Below are positions 7,769-15,340 of a stretch of 53,041 nucleotides of DNA, piece by piece. The notes beneath the pieces are model-generated. The model did not search any database. It saw nothing but the letters and a program-made list of their open reading frames with translations, and had not been told where the DNA came from. Origin of the DNA: Pseudomonadota bacterium (GTDB taxonomy: Bacteria; Pseudomonadota; Gammaproteobacteria; Burkholderiales; Ferrovaceae). The first letter of the stretch is position 1, and every line of letters begins with the position of its first letter. The DNA is taken from positions 1 through 53,041 of the forward strand of contig JAJZPN010000012.1 in NCBI GenBank assembly GCA_021811145.1. The letters run 5' to 3'. The translations under genes and the position numbers were made by a program.

Positions 7769-8404
7769 ATGGCTTATTCTGTAAAAGAGATTTTTTTGAC
7801 GTTACAGGGTGAAGGTCGCCAAATGGGCCGCGTAGCGGTGTTTTGTCGCTTTACTGGATGTAATCTCTGGTCAGGTCGTGAGGAAGATCGAGAAACCGCA
7901 CGCTGTACTTTTTGTGATACAGATTTTGTTGGTACGGATGGAGTAGGTGGGGGACGTTTTGAGACGGCTCAATTACTAGCTCAAGCCATACAATCTTGTT
8001 GGGGAGTGGGGCGTTCTGGTCAACCTTGGGTCGTATTAACAGGTGGTGAACCTTTGTTGCAAGTTGACGAATCCTTAATTAATGCGTTGCATGAAATTGG
8101 GTTTTTAATTGCTCTTGAGACAAATGGAACAATTGTTGCTCCACCTGGTATTGATTGGATTTGCGTTAGTCCCAAGGGACAAGAAGCGTTACAACAAACC
8201 GTTGGGCATGAATTGAAGTTGGTTTTTCCACAACACAATGTTGACCCAAAAAGTCTCGAGACCTTGGCTTTTGATCATTTTCTTTTGCAGCCTATGGATG
8301 GCCCTGAGCAGGCCAATAACCTACGTCTAGCAATAGATTATTGCTTGTCTCATCCACAGTGGCAGTTGTCTCTTCAGACACATAAATTGATGGGAATTCC
8401 GTAA
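7769..8404 (+). CDS. queE: 7-carboxy-7-deazaguanine synthase
   Basis: QueE is a radical SAM enzyme that contracts 6-carboxytetrahydropterin to 7-carboxy-7-deazaguanine. The cluster motif is the variant C-x14-C-x2-C (from the Cys in FTGCN to CTFC), which is characteristic of the proteobacterial QueE type rather than C-x3-C-x2-C. The N-terminal IFLTLQGEG segment and VVLTGGEPLLQ are also diagnostic. The ATG at 7769 directly follows the queD stop (7765-7767) and gives the expected MAYSVKEIF start; a TTG at 7760 is less likely. Length is 211 residues. It completes the queC-queD-queE operon. Confidence 0.96.
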   Translation: MAYSVKEIFLTLQGEGRQMGRVAVFCRFTGCNLWSGREEDRETARCTFCDTDFVGTDGVGGGRFETAQLLAQAIQSCWGVGRSGQPWVVLTGGEPLLQVDESLINALHEIGFLIALETNGTIVAPPGIDWICVSPKGQEALQQTVGHELKLVFPQHNVDPKSLETLAFDHFLLQPMDGPEQANNLRLAIDYCLSHPQWQLSLQTHKLMGIP

Positions 8405-8450
8405 TGTGGAACAATATAAGTAGTTTAATCAATTAAGTTAGGGTAAGACC

Positions 8451-8924
8451 ATGATCGATCGGGACGGCTACCGGCCCAATGTGGGTATTATCCTTTGTAA
8501 TGCAAACAATCAGGTTTTCTGGGGTAAACGTATAAGAGAGCACTCTTGGCAATTTCCACAAGGTGGAATTAAACAAGGTGAAACGCCAGAGCAAGCAATG
8601 TATAGGGAACTAGGTGAAGAAGTAGGATTACGCCCAGAACATGTTGCTATCTTAGGAAGAACTAAGAACTGGTTACACTACAACGTCCCAGAACAATGGG
8701 TAAGACGTGATTGTCGTGGCAATTATAAAGGACAAAAACAAATTTGGTTTTTATTGCGTCTGACAGGTAAAGACTCAGATGTATCACTGCGTGCTAGCGA
8801 ACAACCGGAGTTTGACGCTTGGCGTTGGCACGACTATTGGGTTCCATTGGAAACAGTCATTGAATTTAAGCGCGACGTGTACCAAAAAGCACTTGCAGAG
8901 CTGGCTGTTTTTCTAAATGTGTAA
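8451..8924 (+). CDS. rppH: RNA pyrophosphohydrolase (Nudix)
   Basis: RppH removes pyrophosphate from 5'-triphosphate mRNA ends and so triggers decay. The Nudix box [20 protein letters not shown] followed by VGL is intact, and the N-terminus [15 protein letters not shown] plus WQFPQGG are typical of RppH/NudH rather than other Nudix enzymes. At 157 residues it has the family length. It is preceded by 46 bp after queE and followed by the ahpC promoter region. The early ATG gives the conserved N-terminus. Confidence 0.96.
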   Translation: MIDRDGYRPNVGIILCNANNQVFWGKRIREHSWQFPQGGIKQGETPEQAMYRELGEEVGLRPEHVAILGRTKNWLHYNVPEQWVRRDCRGNYKGQKQIWFLLRLTGKDSDVSLRASEQPEFDAWRWHDYWVPLETVIEFKRDVYQKALAELAVFLNV

Positions 8925-8951
8925 TAAATAGTTAACATATTGTGTTATTTG

Positions 8952-9003
8952 GCTTTTTTTCTTGACAGAAAGAAAGCTAACACTTAAACTTACTTTAAGT
9001 TTA
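8952..9003 (+). promoter_or_regulatory. ahpC-ahpF promoter overlapped by a palindromic operator-like site
   Basis: TTGACA (8962-8967) and TAAACT (8985-8990) are separated by exactly 17 bp, a good sigma-70 promoter. A perfect 8-3-8 palindrome TAAACTTA / CTT / TAAGTTTA (8985-9003) covers the -10 element and the likely start of transcription, a position suited to a repressor. In addition the -35 hexamer is the loop of a hairpin whose arms are 8952-8961 and 8968-8977 (10 pairs including one G-T), which could also serve as the end of the rppH transcript. The palindrome does not match the OxyR pattern of four spaced ATAG/CTAT elements or a Fur box; the regulator is unknown. Confidence 0.6.
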
Positions 9004-9109
9004 GACTAATTCTAAAACTTTGTTCGGTTAACCCCAAAGCCCAACTTCAATCACTACTAGGTTGTTGATTGATAGTTTGGATTAATTACTAGTTGTTAAG
9101 GAGATGTAT

Positions 9110-9673
9110 ATGTCAATCATTAATAAACCAGTTCCAGAATTTAAGACCCAAGCGTACCTCAATGGCAAGTTCATTGACGTAACCAATGAATCAATTAAAG
9201 GTAAATGGAATGTATTCATTTTTATGCCTGCAGCGTTTACTTTTAATTGCCCTACAGAAGTTGAAGATGCTGCTGACAGTTATGCTGAATTCCAAAAACT
9301 CGGTGCAGAAGTATACATTGTTACCACTGATACCCATTTCTCACACAAAGTATGGCATGAAACAAGTCCTGCAGTTGGTAAAGCCAAATTCCCATTAGTG
9401 GGTGATCCAACACATACGTTAAGTCGTGGTTTTGATGTACATATTGATGAAGAAGGGTTGGCTTTGCGCGGCACATTCATTATTAACCCTGAAGGCATTG
9501 TGAAAACCGCAGAAGTGCACAGCAATGAAATCGCTCGTGACGTATCTGAAACATTAAGAAAACTCAAAGCAGCTCAATATACGGCCGCTCACCCTGGTGA
9601 AGTATGCCCAGCCAAGTGGAAAGAAGGATCAAAAACCATTACCCCAAGTCTTGATCTAGTTGGAAAAATCTAA
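9110..9673 (+). CDS. ahpC: alkyl hydroperoxide reductase, peroxiredoxin subunit
   Basis: AhpC reduces hydrogen peroxide and organic peroxides in the cytoplasm. With the start at 9110 the protein is 187 residues, the same as the enterobacterial enzyme; the peroxidatic cysteine is Cys47 in FTFNCPTE and the resolving cysteine Cys166 in GEVCPAKW. An ATG at 9104 exists, but the AAGGAG ribosome site (9098-9103) abuts it, whereas it lies 6 bases from 9110. ahpF follows after 11 bp with its own AAGGAG, so the two form the classic peroxidase-reductase operon. Confidence 0.97.
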   Translation: MSIINKPVPEFKTQAYLNGKFIDVTNESIKGKWNVFIFMPAAFTFNCPTEVEDAADSYAEFQKLGAEVYIVTTDTHFSHKVWHETSPAVGKAKFPLVGDPTHTLSRGFDVHIDEEGLALRGTFIINPEGIVKTAEVHSNEIARDVSETLRKLKAAQYTAAHPGEVCPAKWKEGSKTITPSLDLVGKI

Positions 9674-9684
9674 GGAGTATGAAA

Positions 9685-11196
9685 ATGGCATTAGATGCAA
9701 GCATTAAAGAACAATTACAACAGTACCTCCAATTATTAGAAGGTGAGGTTGTTATCAAGGTTAGTGCAAGCACTGATGCCACCTCAATAGAGATGATGGA
9801 GCTATTGCAAGAGGTATCAAGCATGGCTCCACTCATTCGTATTGAAACTGCTACGCTACCTAGAACCCCCAGTTTTCAGGTGGGAGAGCGCATTACTTTT
9901 GCCGGCATACCTCTAGGGCATGAGTTCACCAGTTTTGTTCTAGCTCTACTGCAAGTTAGTGGTAGAAAACCAAAAATCGACGACAAAGTCGTTGACCAAA
10001 TTAAAGAGGTAAGAGGTCACTTTGAATTTGTAACTTATATTAGTTTATCTTGCCACAATTGTCCCGACGTGGTTCAAGCACTCAATACAATGAGTGTATT
10101 GAATCCACATATTTCTCACACCATGGTTGATGGTGCTGTATTCAAAGAAGAAGTAGAAAGCCAAAACATTATGGCTGTACCAGCTGTCATGTTAAATGGA
10201 GAAATGTTTGCTAGCGGCAGACAAAGTGTTGAAGAAATTCTGGCTAAAATGGGTAGTCAGGCTGATGTGAGTGATATTAACGGCAAAGAGTTTGATGTGC
10301 TTGTTATTGGCGGAGGACCCGCAGGGGCGAGCGCTGCTATCTATGCTACCCGTAAAGGTATTAAGACAGGTTTGGTGGCTGAACGCTTTGGTGGCCAAGT
10401 CATGGATACAATGGGTATTGAAAACCTTATCGGAACTCCTTATACAGAAGGGCCTAAATTAGTAGCTAATTTCGAGGAACACGTTAAACACTACCCTGTA
10501 GAGATCATGAATCTACAGCGGGCAAAAAGTATTCGCCGTAATGAGTTAATTGAAGTTGATCTTGAGAGCGGTGCAACAGTTAAAAGTAAAACTGTCATCA
10601 TTGCAACAGGAGCCCGTTGGAAGAATCTTGGCATCCCAGGTGAGGCGGAATTTAAAAACAAAGGCGTTGCCTATTGTCCTCATTGTGATGGCCCTTTATT
10701 CAAAGGTAAACATGTGGCCGTGGTTGGGGGCGGCAACAGTGGTGTTGAGGCTGCCATTGATTTGGCCGGTATTGTAGGACACGTAACGCTCCTTGAATTC
10801 ATGCCAGAACTTAAGGCTGATGATGTACTACAAAAACGTTTATATAGTTTGGCTAATGTTACTGTATTGAAAAATGTACAGACCAAAGAAATTACGGGTG
10901 ATGCCAAAGTGAACGGAATGAGCTACATAGAGCGCGATACAGGTCTTGAAAAACATATTGCCCTAGAAGGGGTGTTTATTCAAATTGGTCTTGTTCCTAA
11001 TACGGATTGGCTAGCTGATAATGTTGAGCGAACCCGTTTTGGTGAGATTGTTGTTGATGGACATAACCAAACTAATGTGCCGGGTATTTTTGCTGCAGGT
11101 GATTGTACTAATACTCCCTATAAGCAAATTGTTATTAGCATTGGTTCTGGAGCTACCGCAGCCTTAGGTGCTTTTGATTACCTAATTCGACATTAA
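9685..11196 (+). CDS. ahpF: alkyl hydroperoxide reductase, flavoprotein subunit
   Basis: AhpF passes electrons from NADH through FAD to the AhpC disulfide. The N-terminal double thioredoxin-fold domain has the redox pair CHNC. The FAD-binding motif VLVIGGGPAGASAA lies near residue 205, the thioredoxin-reductase-like redox pair in YCPHCDGPLF near 335, the NAD(P)H-binding GGGNSGVEAA near 350, and the C-terminal FAD motif GIFAAGDCTN near 470. The ATG at 9685 is preferred to that at 9679 because it lies 7 bases after the AAGGAG site, and MALDASIKEQLQQYL aligns with the usual N-terminus. Length is 503 residues, close to the family norm. Confidence 0.97.
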   Translation: MALDASIKEQLQQYLQLLEGEVVIKVSASTDATSIEMMELLQEVSSMAPLIRIETATLPRTPSFQVGERITFAGIPLGHEFTSFVLALLQVSGRKPKIDDKVVDQIKEVRGHFEFVTYISLSCHNCPDVVQALNTMSVLNPHISHTMVDGAVFKEEVESQNIMAVPAVMLNGEMFASGRQSVEEILAKMGSQADVSDINGKEFDVLVIGGGPAGASAAIYATRKGIKTGLVAERFGGQVMDTMGIENLIGTPYTEGPKLVANFEEHVKHYPVEIMNLQRAKSIRRNELIEVDLESGATVKSKTVIIATGARWKNLGIPGEAEFKNKGVAYCPHCDGPLFKGKHVAVVGGGNSGVEAAIDLAGIVGHVTLLEFMPELKADDVLQKRLYSLANVTVLKNVQTKEITGDAKVNGMSYIERDTGLEKHIALEGVFIQIGLVPNTDWLADNVERTRFGEIVVDGHNQTNVPGIFAAGDCTNTPYKQIVISIGSGATAALGAFDYLIRH

Positions 11197-11221
11197 TACA
11201 CAACTAATAGTGCAATGAATT

Positions 11222-11249
11222 AAAAGCCTATTTAAAAATAGGCTTTTTT
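11222..11249 (+). terminator. intrinsic terminator of ahpC-ahpF
   Basis: AAAAGCCTATTT (11222-11233) pairs with AAATAGGCTTTT (11236-11247) with a tiny loop and continues into Ts. It starts 25 bases after the ahpF stop. Confidence 0.9.
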
Positions 11250-11385
11250 AATTTTTAAATCTGTTTATTAATAGTGTTACCTACTTTTTTCTCTATTGTT
11301 ATTCATCATTCAGCGTTAAACGATAACCCTTTTTGGCGAAATTGATAGATAATACTTTTTTATCTCTTCATGTAGGGTTAATGTC

Positions 11386-13215
11386 ATGTGCGGTATTGTT
11401 GGTGCTATCAGTCGTCAGAATGTTGTTCCGGTTTTGGTGGAGGGTTTAAAGAAACTTGAATACCGTGGTTATGATTCAGCGGGGCTTGCTGTTATTCATG
11501 ATAAACATTTGGGGCGAGTAAGAAGTACTGGCCGCGTTAAGCAACTTGAAGAGGAAGTGGTTAAGCATCACATTACAGGATCAATTGGTATTGCCCATAC
11601 CCGTTGGGCGACCCATGGTGTCCCCTCAGAGCGCAATGCCCATCCTCACATAAGCTTAGATGGCTTAGCTGTAGTACATAATGGCATTATCGAAAACTAC
11701 GAAGTTTTACGCCAACAACTGCAAGAAGCGGGTTATGTGTTTACCTCTGAAACGGATACAGAGGTTATTGCCCACCTCATTCATTCCTTTTATCGCCAAC
11801 ACCACCAGCTGAATCTAGCAGTCAGAGAGGCCTTAGCTCGTCTACAGGGTGCTTATGCTATTGCTATAATGGTAGAAGACCAACCAGAGCAATTGATGGC
11901 TGCGAGGCTTGGTAGTCCATTGTTAATTGGTATTGGTGAGGAAGGCTATTACTTAGCCTCAGATGCATCAGCCTTAATCAGTATCACTCAAAAGATGCTC
12001 TATCTTGAAGAAGGGGATGTGGTTGAACTAACCCTCAATGGCTATCATATAACCGACAGACAAGGCAGTGACGTAGAGCGAGTGATGCACATTAGTGAGC
12101 TCTCCGCTGACAATGTTGAATTGGGTCCCTATCAGCATTACATGCAAAAAGAGATCGCTGAACAGCCGCGCGCAATTACTGATACGGTAGAAAAGATATT
12201 GGGGGTAGGGTTTACTCCTGATCTATTTGGAGAGAAGGCTCATGAGGTATTCTCACGCATCAAAGGGGTAATGATTCTAGCCTGTGGTACCAGTTATCAT
12301 GCAGGTCTGGTGGCACGCTATTGGTTTGAACATATTACTCAATTACCCTGTATTGTTGAGGTGGCCAGTGAGTATCGTTATCGAATTTCTGTGCCGCAAC
12401 CTGATTTTTTAGTGGTGACTATCTCTCAATCAGGTGAGACGGCAGACACCCAAGCTGCTCTTAAACATGCTAAAGCATTAGGTCATCATCATACCTTAAC
12501 CATTTGTAATGTCCCTGAGAGTGCGTTAGTGAGACAGTCGCAATTCTCTTTCTTAACCCGTGCAGGAATGGAGATAGGGGTTGCCTCAACCAAAGCCTTT
12601 ACCACTCAGCTAGTGGCATTGTTCTCCTTGTCTGTGGTTATTGCGAAGTGTCAGTCGCGCTTATTAGCTGACAATGAAAACGAGTATCTTGATGCTCTCA
12701 GACGTTTACCCAATAAGATACAGCATGTCTTGAATTTGGAACCCCAATTAACCCTGTGGGCTGATCGTTTTGCCGAAAAAGACCATGTACTCTTCTTAGG
12801 AAGAGGTGTTCACTATCCTATTGCATTGGAAGGATCCTTGAAACTTAAGGAGATTTCTTATATTCATGCTGAAGCTTACCCTGCAGGGGAATTAAAACAC
12901 GGCCCCTTGGCTTTGGTAGATGAGCGTATGCCGGTGATTGCCGTGGCTCCGAATGACAATTTGTTAGAGAAGCTGAAATCGAACTTACAAGAGGTTAAAG
13001 CGCGGGGTGGGGTGCTATATGTGATTGCAGACAATGACTCCCATTTCAAAGCAGAAGAGGGAATTCATGTGATTCGTATGCCGGATCATGAAGGGATTTT
13101 AAGCCCCATCATGCATGTGGTGCCCTTACAGTTATTGGCTTATCACGTGGCCTGCCAGCGCGGTACAGATGTGGATAAGCCGCGTAATCTTGCTAAGAGC
13201 GTAACGGTGGAGTAA
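11386..13215 (+). CDS. glmS: glutamine-fructose-6-phosphate aminotransferase (isomerising)
   Basis: GlmS makes glucosamine-6-phosphate, the first committed step to UDP-GlcNAc for peptidoglycan and lipopolysaccharide. The mature N-terminus is the catalytic Cys2 ([10 protein letters not shown]) of the glutaminase domain, with YRGYDSAGL and HTRWATHG following. Two SIS sugar-isomerase domains come next ([11 protein letters not shown] and [31 protein letters not shown]), and the C-terminus [15 protein letters not shown] is the conserved fructose-phosphate site tail. Length 609 is normal. It is monocistronic here, with no glmU next to it. Confidence 0.97.
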   Translation: MCGIVGAISRQNVVPVLVEGLKKLEYRGYDSAGLAVIHDKHLGRVRSTGRVKQLEEEVVKHHITGSIGIAHTRWATHGVPSERNAHPHISLDGLAVVHNGIIENYEVLRQQLQEAGYVFTSETDTEVIAHLIHSFYRQHHQLNLAVREALARLQGAYAIAIMVEDQPEQLMAARLGSPLLIGIGEEGYYLASDASALISITQKMLYLEEGDVVELTLNGYHITDRQGSDVERVMHISELSADNVELGPYQHYMQKEIAEQPRAITDTVEKILGVGFTPDLFGEKAHEVFSRIKGVMILACGTSYHAGLVARYWFEHITQLPCIVEVASEYRYRISVPQPDFLVVTISQSGETADTQAALKHAKALGHHHTLTICNVPESALVRQSQFSFLTRAGMEIGVASTKAFTTQLVALFSLSVVIAKCQSRLLADNENEYLDALRRLPNKIQHVLNLEPQLTLWADRFAEKDHVLFLGRGVHYPIALEGSLKLKEISYIHAEAYPAGELKHGPLALVDERMPVIAVAPNDNLLEKLKSNLQEVKARGGVLYVIADNDSHFKAEEGIHVIRMPDHEGILSPIMHVVPLQLLAYHVACQRGTDVDKPRNLAKSVTVE

Positions 13216-13420
13216 TCTTGCTCCGTTTTTAAAAAGCCTTCAAAAACGAGGAAATTTCAGAGTTCTAGCGACCATCACAATCACAACCAATACGGTTAGT
13301 GATTGGTTTGTCGAACCTAGTCATGCAGCTCTCATATTGACGATTTCTAGCTTTGCAAGTTAGGGGATGACCATGAAAGCTATAGCTAGTTCTCAACGAC
13401 AGAGGTACATCTCATATTAA
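13216..13420. other. non-coding spacer after glmS with two competing hairpins
   Basis: No gene of usual size is visible. GGAG over the glmS stop can pair with CTCC (followed by G and five Ts) as a short, weak terminator at about 13209-13237. At 13281-13311 two exclusive hairpins are possible: TCACAACC with GGTTAGTGA (one bulged A) or AACCAAT (13285-13291) with ATTGGTT (13302-13308). Nothing else is recognised. Confidence 0.35.
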
Positions 13421-13666
13421 GGAAAAGCTTTTTATCCAGAGATGGTTGGAGCTTTGATTTCCAAGTACCGTAAAAAAGCCAGTTCATGTTACATCTGTAA
13501 TTCAGTAATCATGAAAAACGAAGATGGTTGTTGGGTTTAATCTTGCTTATACAGGTCACATCTGCCTAATAACAACGACAATATCCTTTGAATTAGGGAC
13601 TGGGGAATACGTGAACATTTTGGATGGGGATTTCCGAATGATTTCCAGAAGGGCACCTATAAATAA
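13421..13666 (+). pseudogene. probable decayed small gene, family unknown
   Basis: A single reading frame from 13421 to a TAA at 13664-13666 reads like protein but is broken by a TAA at 13538 and a TGA at 13589. The first piece contains KASSCYICNSVIMKNEDGCW (a C-x2-C pair) and the last piece DWGIREHFGWGFPNDFQKG, both with ordinary soluble-protein composition. That both pieces lie in the same frame supports one gene with nonsense mutations rather than chance. I do not recognise the family. It ends 3 bp before the -35 element of the next promoter. Confidence 0.35.
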
Positions 13667-13668
13667 AT

Positions 13669-13697
13669 TTGACAACTAAATTTACAGGTAAGATAAT
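13669..13697 (+). promoter_or_regulatory. near-consensus sigma-70 promoter for the small RNA upstream of abiF
   Basis: TTGACA (13669-13674) and GATAAT (13692-13697) match the consensus at 11 of 12 bases with the ideal 17-bp spacer. Transcription would begin around 13704. It is one of the strongest promoter matches seen in the window and it leads directly into a terminator, not an open reading frame. Confidence 0.75.
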
Positions 13698-13703
13698 TTA
13701 AAT

Positions 13704-13753
13704 AACATAACCGTCACGCCTCTTAATAATGCGCAACCTTGACGGTTTTTTTT
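13704..13753 (+). ncRNA. putative ~50-nt structured RNA directly upstream of abiF
   Basis: Between the promoter and the T-tract lie about 50 bases. They fold as an outer 8-bp stem AACCGTCA (13709-13716) with TGACGGTT (13740-13747), an inner CGC (13717-13719) / GCG (13731-13733) stem with an 11-base loop, and an unpaired CAACCT (13734-13739) between the two 3' arms, then eight Ts. No open reading frame is present. AbiF/AbiD-type HEPN proteins are reported, as I recall, to be accompanied by conserved upstream non-coding RNAs acting as RNA antitoxins; position and size here fit that idea. The RNA identity is inferred from promoter, structure and terminator only. Confidence 0.6.
13709..13753 (+). 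terminator. intrinsic terminator between the small RNA and abiF
   Basis: The 8-bp stem 13709-13716 / 13740-13747 runs into a tract of eight Ts (13746-13753). The T-tract ends 18 bases before the abiF ATG, so transcripts from the strong promoter must read through it to reach abiF. Confidence 0.75.
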
Positions 13754-13771
13754 CGTCTTTCGAAAATAATT

Positions 13772-14671
13772 ATGGCTATAAATTACTCCAAACCACCTCT
13801 CACAATCGAAGAGCAATTAAAAAAATTTATTAAGCGAGGCTTGATTGTTTCAGACGAGGTAAATGCCACTAAAACCCTTAGCTCTATTGGATATTACCGT
13901 TTATCAGGGTACCTACATCCCTTAAGAGAAAGGGATGCCAAAGGATTGGTTCTTGATAAATTTGTAGATAATTCAAACTGGAATACGGCATTAACTTTGT
14001 ATGAGTTTGATCGAAAGCTACGGTTATTAGTTTTAGATGCATTAGAAAGAGTCGAAGTTGCCATTAGATGTCAGCTTGTTTATCACTTCAGCCATTCGTA
14101 CGGACCCTTCGGGTATACTAAATCTATAAATTTCCATGAAGCATTTAATCATGAATTTTGGTTAACGGGGATCACTAAAGAAACTAATAGATCATCAGAG
14201 GCTTTTATCAAGCACTATCAGTCAAAATACGAGGGATATCCTGAGTTGCCATTATGGATGCTTGCTGAGGTATTAAGTTTGGGTAGCCTTTCATATGCTT
14301 ATGGTGGATTGAAGAATGACGACAAAAAAGTAATTTCTTCATATTTCAATGTGCATCATAAATCCTTATCAGATTGGCTTCATTCGTTAAGTTACATAAG
14401 AAATGTGTGTGCTCATCACAGTCGATTATGGAACCGTAAGCTTTCGATAAGAATTGAGGCAATTAAAAATCCCCCATGGACTCCTGCGATTAAGCCAAGA
14501 AATGATCGGATATTTTGTATTATTTTGATCCTTAAACATTTGCTCGTTGCTACTGGAAATAATAAAGAGTGGGTGGTTAATCTAAGAGATTTAATACGTC
14601 CAATCGCAAAAGATGATCGCTGGCGAAATGCAATGGGTCTCCCTTCAGACTGGGAAACTTATCTACAGTAA
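13772..14671 (+). CDS. abiF: Abi_2-family (AbiF/AbiD-type) HEPN abortive-infection protein
   Basis: The 299-residue protein shows the Abi_2 family pattern: an N-terminal KPPLTIEEQLKKFIKRGL segment, IGYYRLSGYLHPL (about 39-51), LYEFDRKLRLLVLDALERVEVAIR (about 76-99), LPLWMLAEVLSLGSLS (159-173) and SYIRNVCAHHSRLWNR (207-222). The last contains R210-x4-H215, the HEPN ribonuclease catalytic motif. In related proteins HEPN domains cut RNA during phage attack and stop growth. The ATG at 13772 fits the family N-terminus (MAINYSKPPLT); there is no Shine-Dalgarno site before it. The gene is intact while both flanks are decayed. An upstream structured RNA with its own promoter suggests an RNA-protein toxin-antitoxin-like unit. 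AbiD and AbiF are close relatives, so the symbol is approximate. Confidence 0.85.
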   Translation: MAINYSKPPLTIEEQLKKFIKRGLIVSDEVNATKTLSSIGYYRLSGYLHPLRERDAKGLVLDKFVDNSNWNTALTLYEFDRKLRLLVLDALERVEVAIRCQLVYHFSHSYGPFGYTKSINFHEAFNHEFWLTGITKETNRSSEAFIKHYQSKYEGYPELPLWMLAEVLSLGSLSYAYGGLKNDDKKVISSYFNVHHKSLSDWLHSLSYIRNVCAHHSRLWNRKLSIRIEAIKNPPWTPAIKPRNDRIFCIILILKHLLVATGNNKEWVVNLRDLIRPIAKDDRWRNAMGLPSDWETYLQ

Positions 14672-14782
14672 CATTCCAAATGGAACGTAATTTCCAAAAA
14701 AAGAATAAATTAAAGGGAAATTCAAAACCGATTATCTAATTTTGTGAATATCGCTTTGCTTAATGCTCAACTGGAATTATAA
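14672..14782. other. spacer after abiF
   Basis: No gene is visible. AATTTCC (about 14689-14695) can pair with GGAAATT further on across an A-rich loop, a possible transcript-end structure without a T-tract. Otherwise nothing is recognised before the recombinase-like remnant. Confidence 0.3.
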
Positions 14783-15118
14783 GGTACAAAAGAATCTGAA
14801 AAATAGGTTGATTACGTCAAGCAATATGGTGATGAAGTTAGCCCCCGAGATAATTTATCAGGTGAGTAAAAGAAGGCTTATATCTCAGGTCTAATCGAGC
14901 GAATCAATGTAAAATACTTACCTCAAACAAATGAGCATTAAATTGAAGCTATGTTCTCTCTGCCGACTGTGGGTGATGGTATTAAATACAAAGATACGAG
15001 TCATAAATCCTTGGGATATAAAGTTATTAAAGGTGAGAAAAGTACTACTCTGATGTTGAAAAAAAGATATCCATGGGAACAAAATGACCTCCTCAACAAA
15101 ATCAATCTGTTACGGTAG
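14783..15118 (+). pseudogene. decayed C-terminal fragment resembling a serine site-specific recombinase
   Basis: One frame across this stretch reads as a coherent protein interrupted by three in-frame stops (TAG 14804, TAA 14867, TAA 14939). Key pieces are KKAYISGLIERINVKYLPQT, then IEAMFSLPTVGDGIKYKD and GYKVIKGEKSTTLMLKKR, ending at a TAG at 15116. The run of helix, NVKYLP-type strand and LP-V-DGIKYK pattern resembles the C-terminal part of large serine recombinases or resolvases. The N-terminal catalytic domain is not present, so it is a dead remnant of a mobile element beside abiF. The family call is by recognition only. Confidence 0.5.
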
Positions 15119-15172
15119 AGTAGCGTCTTTTAGATTAGTGCTGAATAATTTAAATACAAAAGGTGATAACTC

Positions 15173-15322
15173 ATGTGGAGATTATGGGCAAAGGCGCTGG
15201 GTGAGAAATCCGGTGGCGACAATCGTGAGGCAGATAAGATTGCCTTAATTAGAAGTGGGATTGTGTTGGTTTACGTATTAACAAACATTCTGATTGTGGC
15301 AAGTATCATTCACCATTGGTAG
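15173..15322 (+). CDS. small single-span membrane protein, function unknown
   Basis: A 49-residue open reading frame begins at an ATG placed 6 bases after an AGGTGA ribosome site (15161-15166). The N-terminal half is polar (MWRLWAKALGEKSGGDNRE), the C-terminal half one hydrophobic helix (IALIRSGIVLVYVLTNILIV) ending ASIIHHW. The composition, good ribosome site and clear membrane segment make it more than a chance frame, and similar short proteins beginning MW-LWAKALGEK occur, as far as I recall, in other betaproteobacteria. It converges with the feo operon, 18 bp between the two stops. Role unknown; iron-related function is only a guess from position. Confidence 0.65.
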   Translation: MWRLWAKALGEKSGGDNREADKIALIRSGIVLVYVLTNILIVASIIHHW

Positions 15323-15340
15323 AAATCGAGTCACTTTCAG

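Noticed and set aside
8962..9003. OxyR site upstream of ahpC
   Set aside because: The four spaced ATAG/CTAT elements are not present; only an unrelated palindrome is seen.
9280..9567. 95-residue minus-strand frame opposite ahpC
   Set aside because: Mirror of a strongly conserved gene; no ribosome site.
13216..13420. glmS ribozyme or other riboswitch near glmS
   Set aside because: The ribozyme is a feature of Gram-positive glmS leaders and no matching structure lies upstream of 11386; the downstream hairpins do not resemble a known class.
14766..14894. A 42-codon plus-strand frame starting ATGCTCAACTGG
   Set aside because: It is out of frame with the recombinase-like remnant, has no ribosome site, and its composition looks random.
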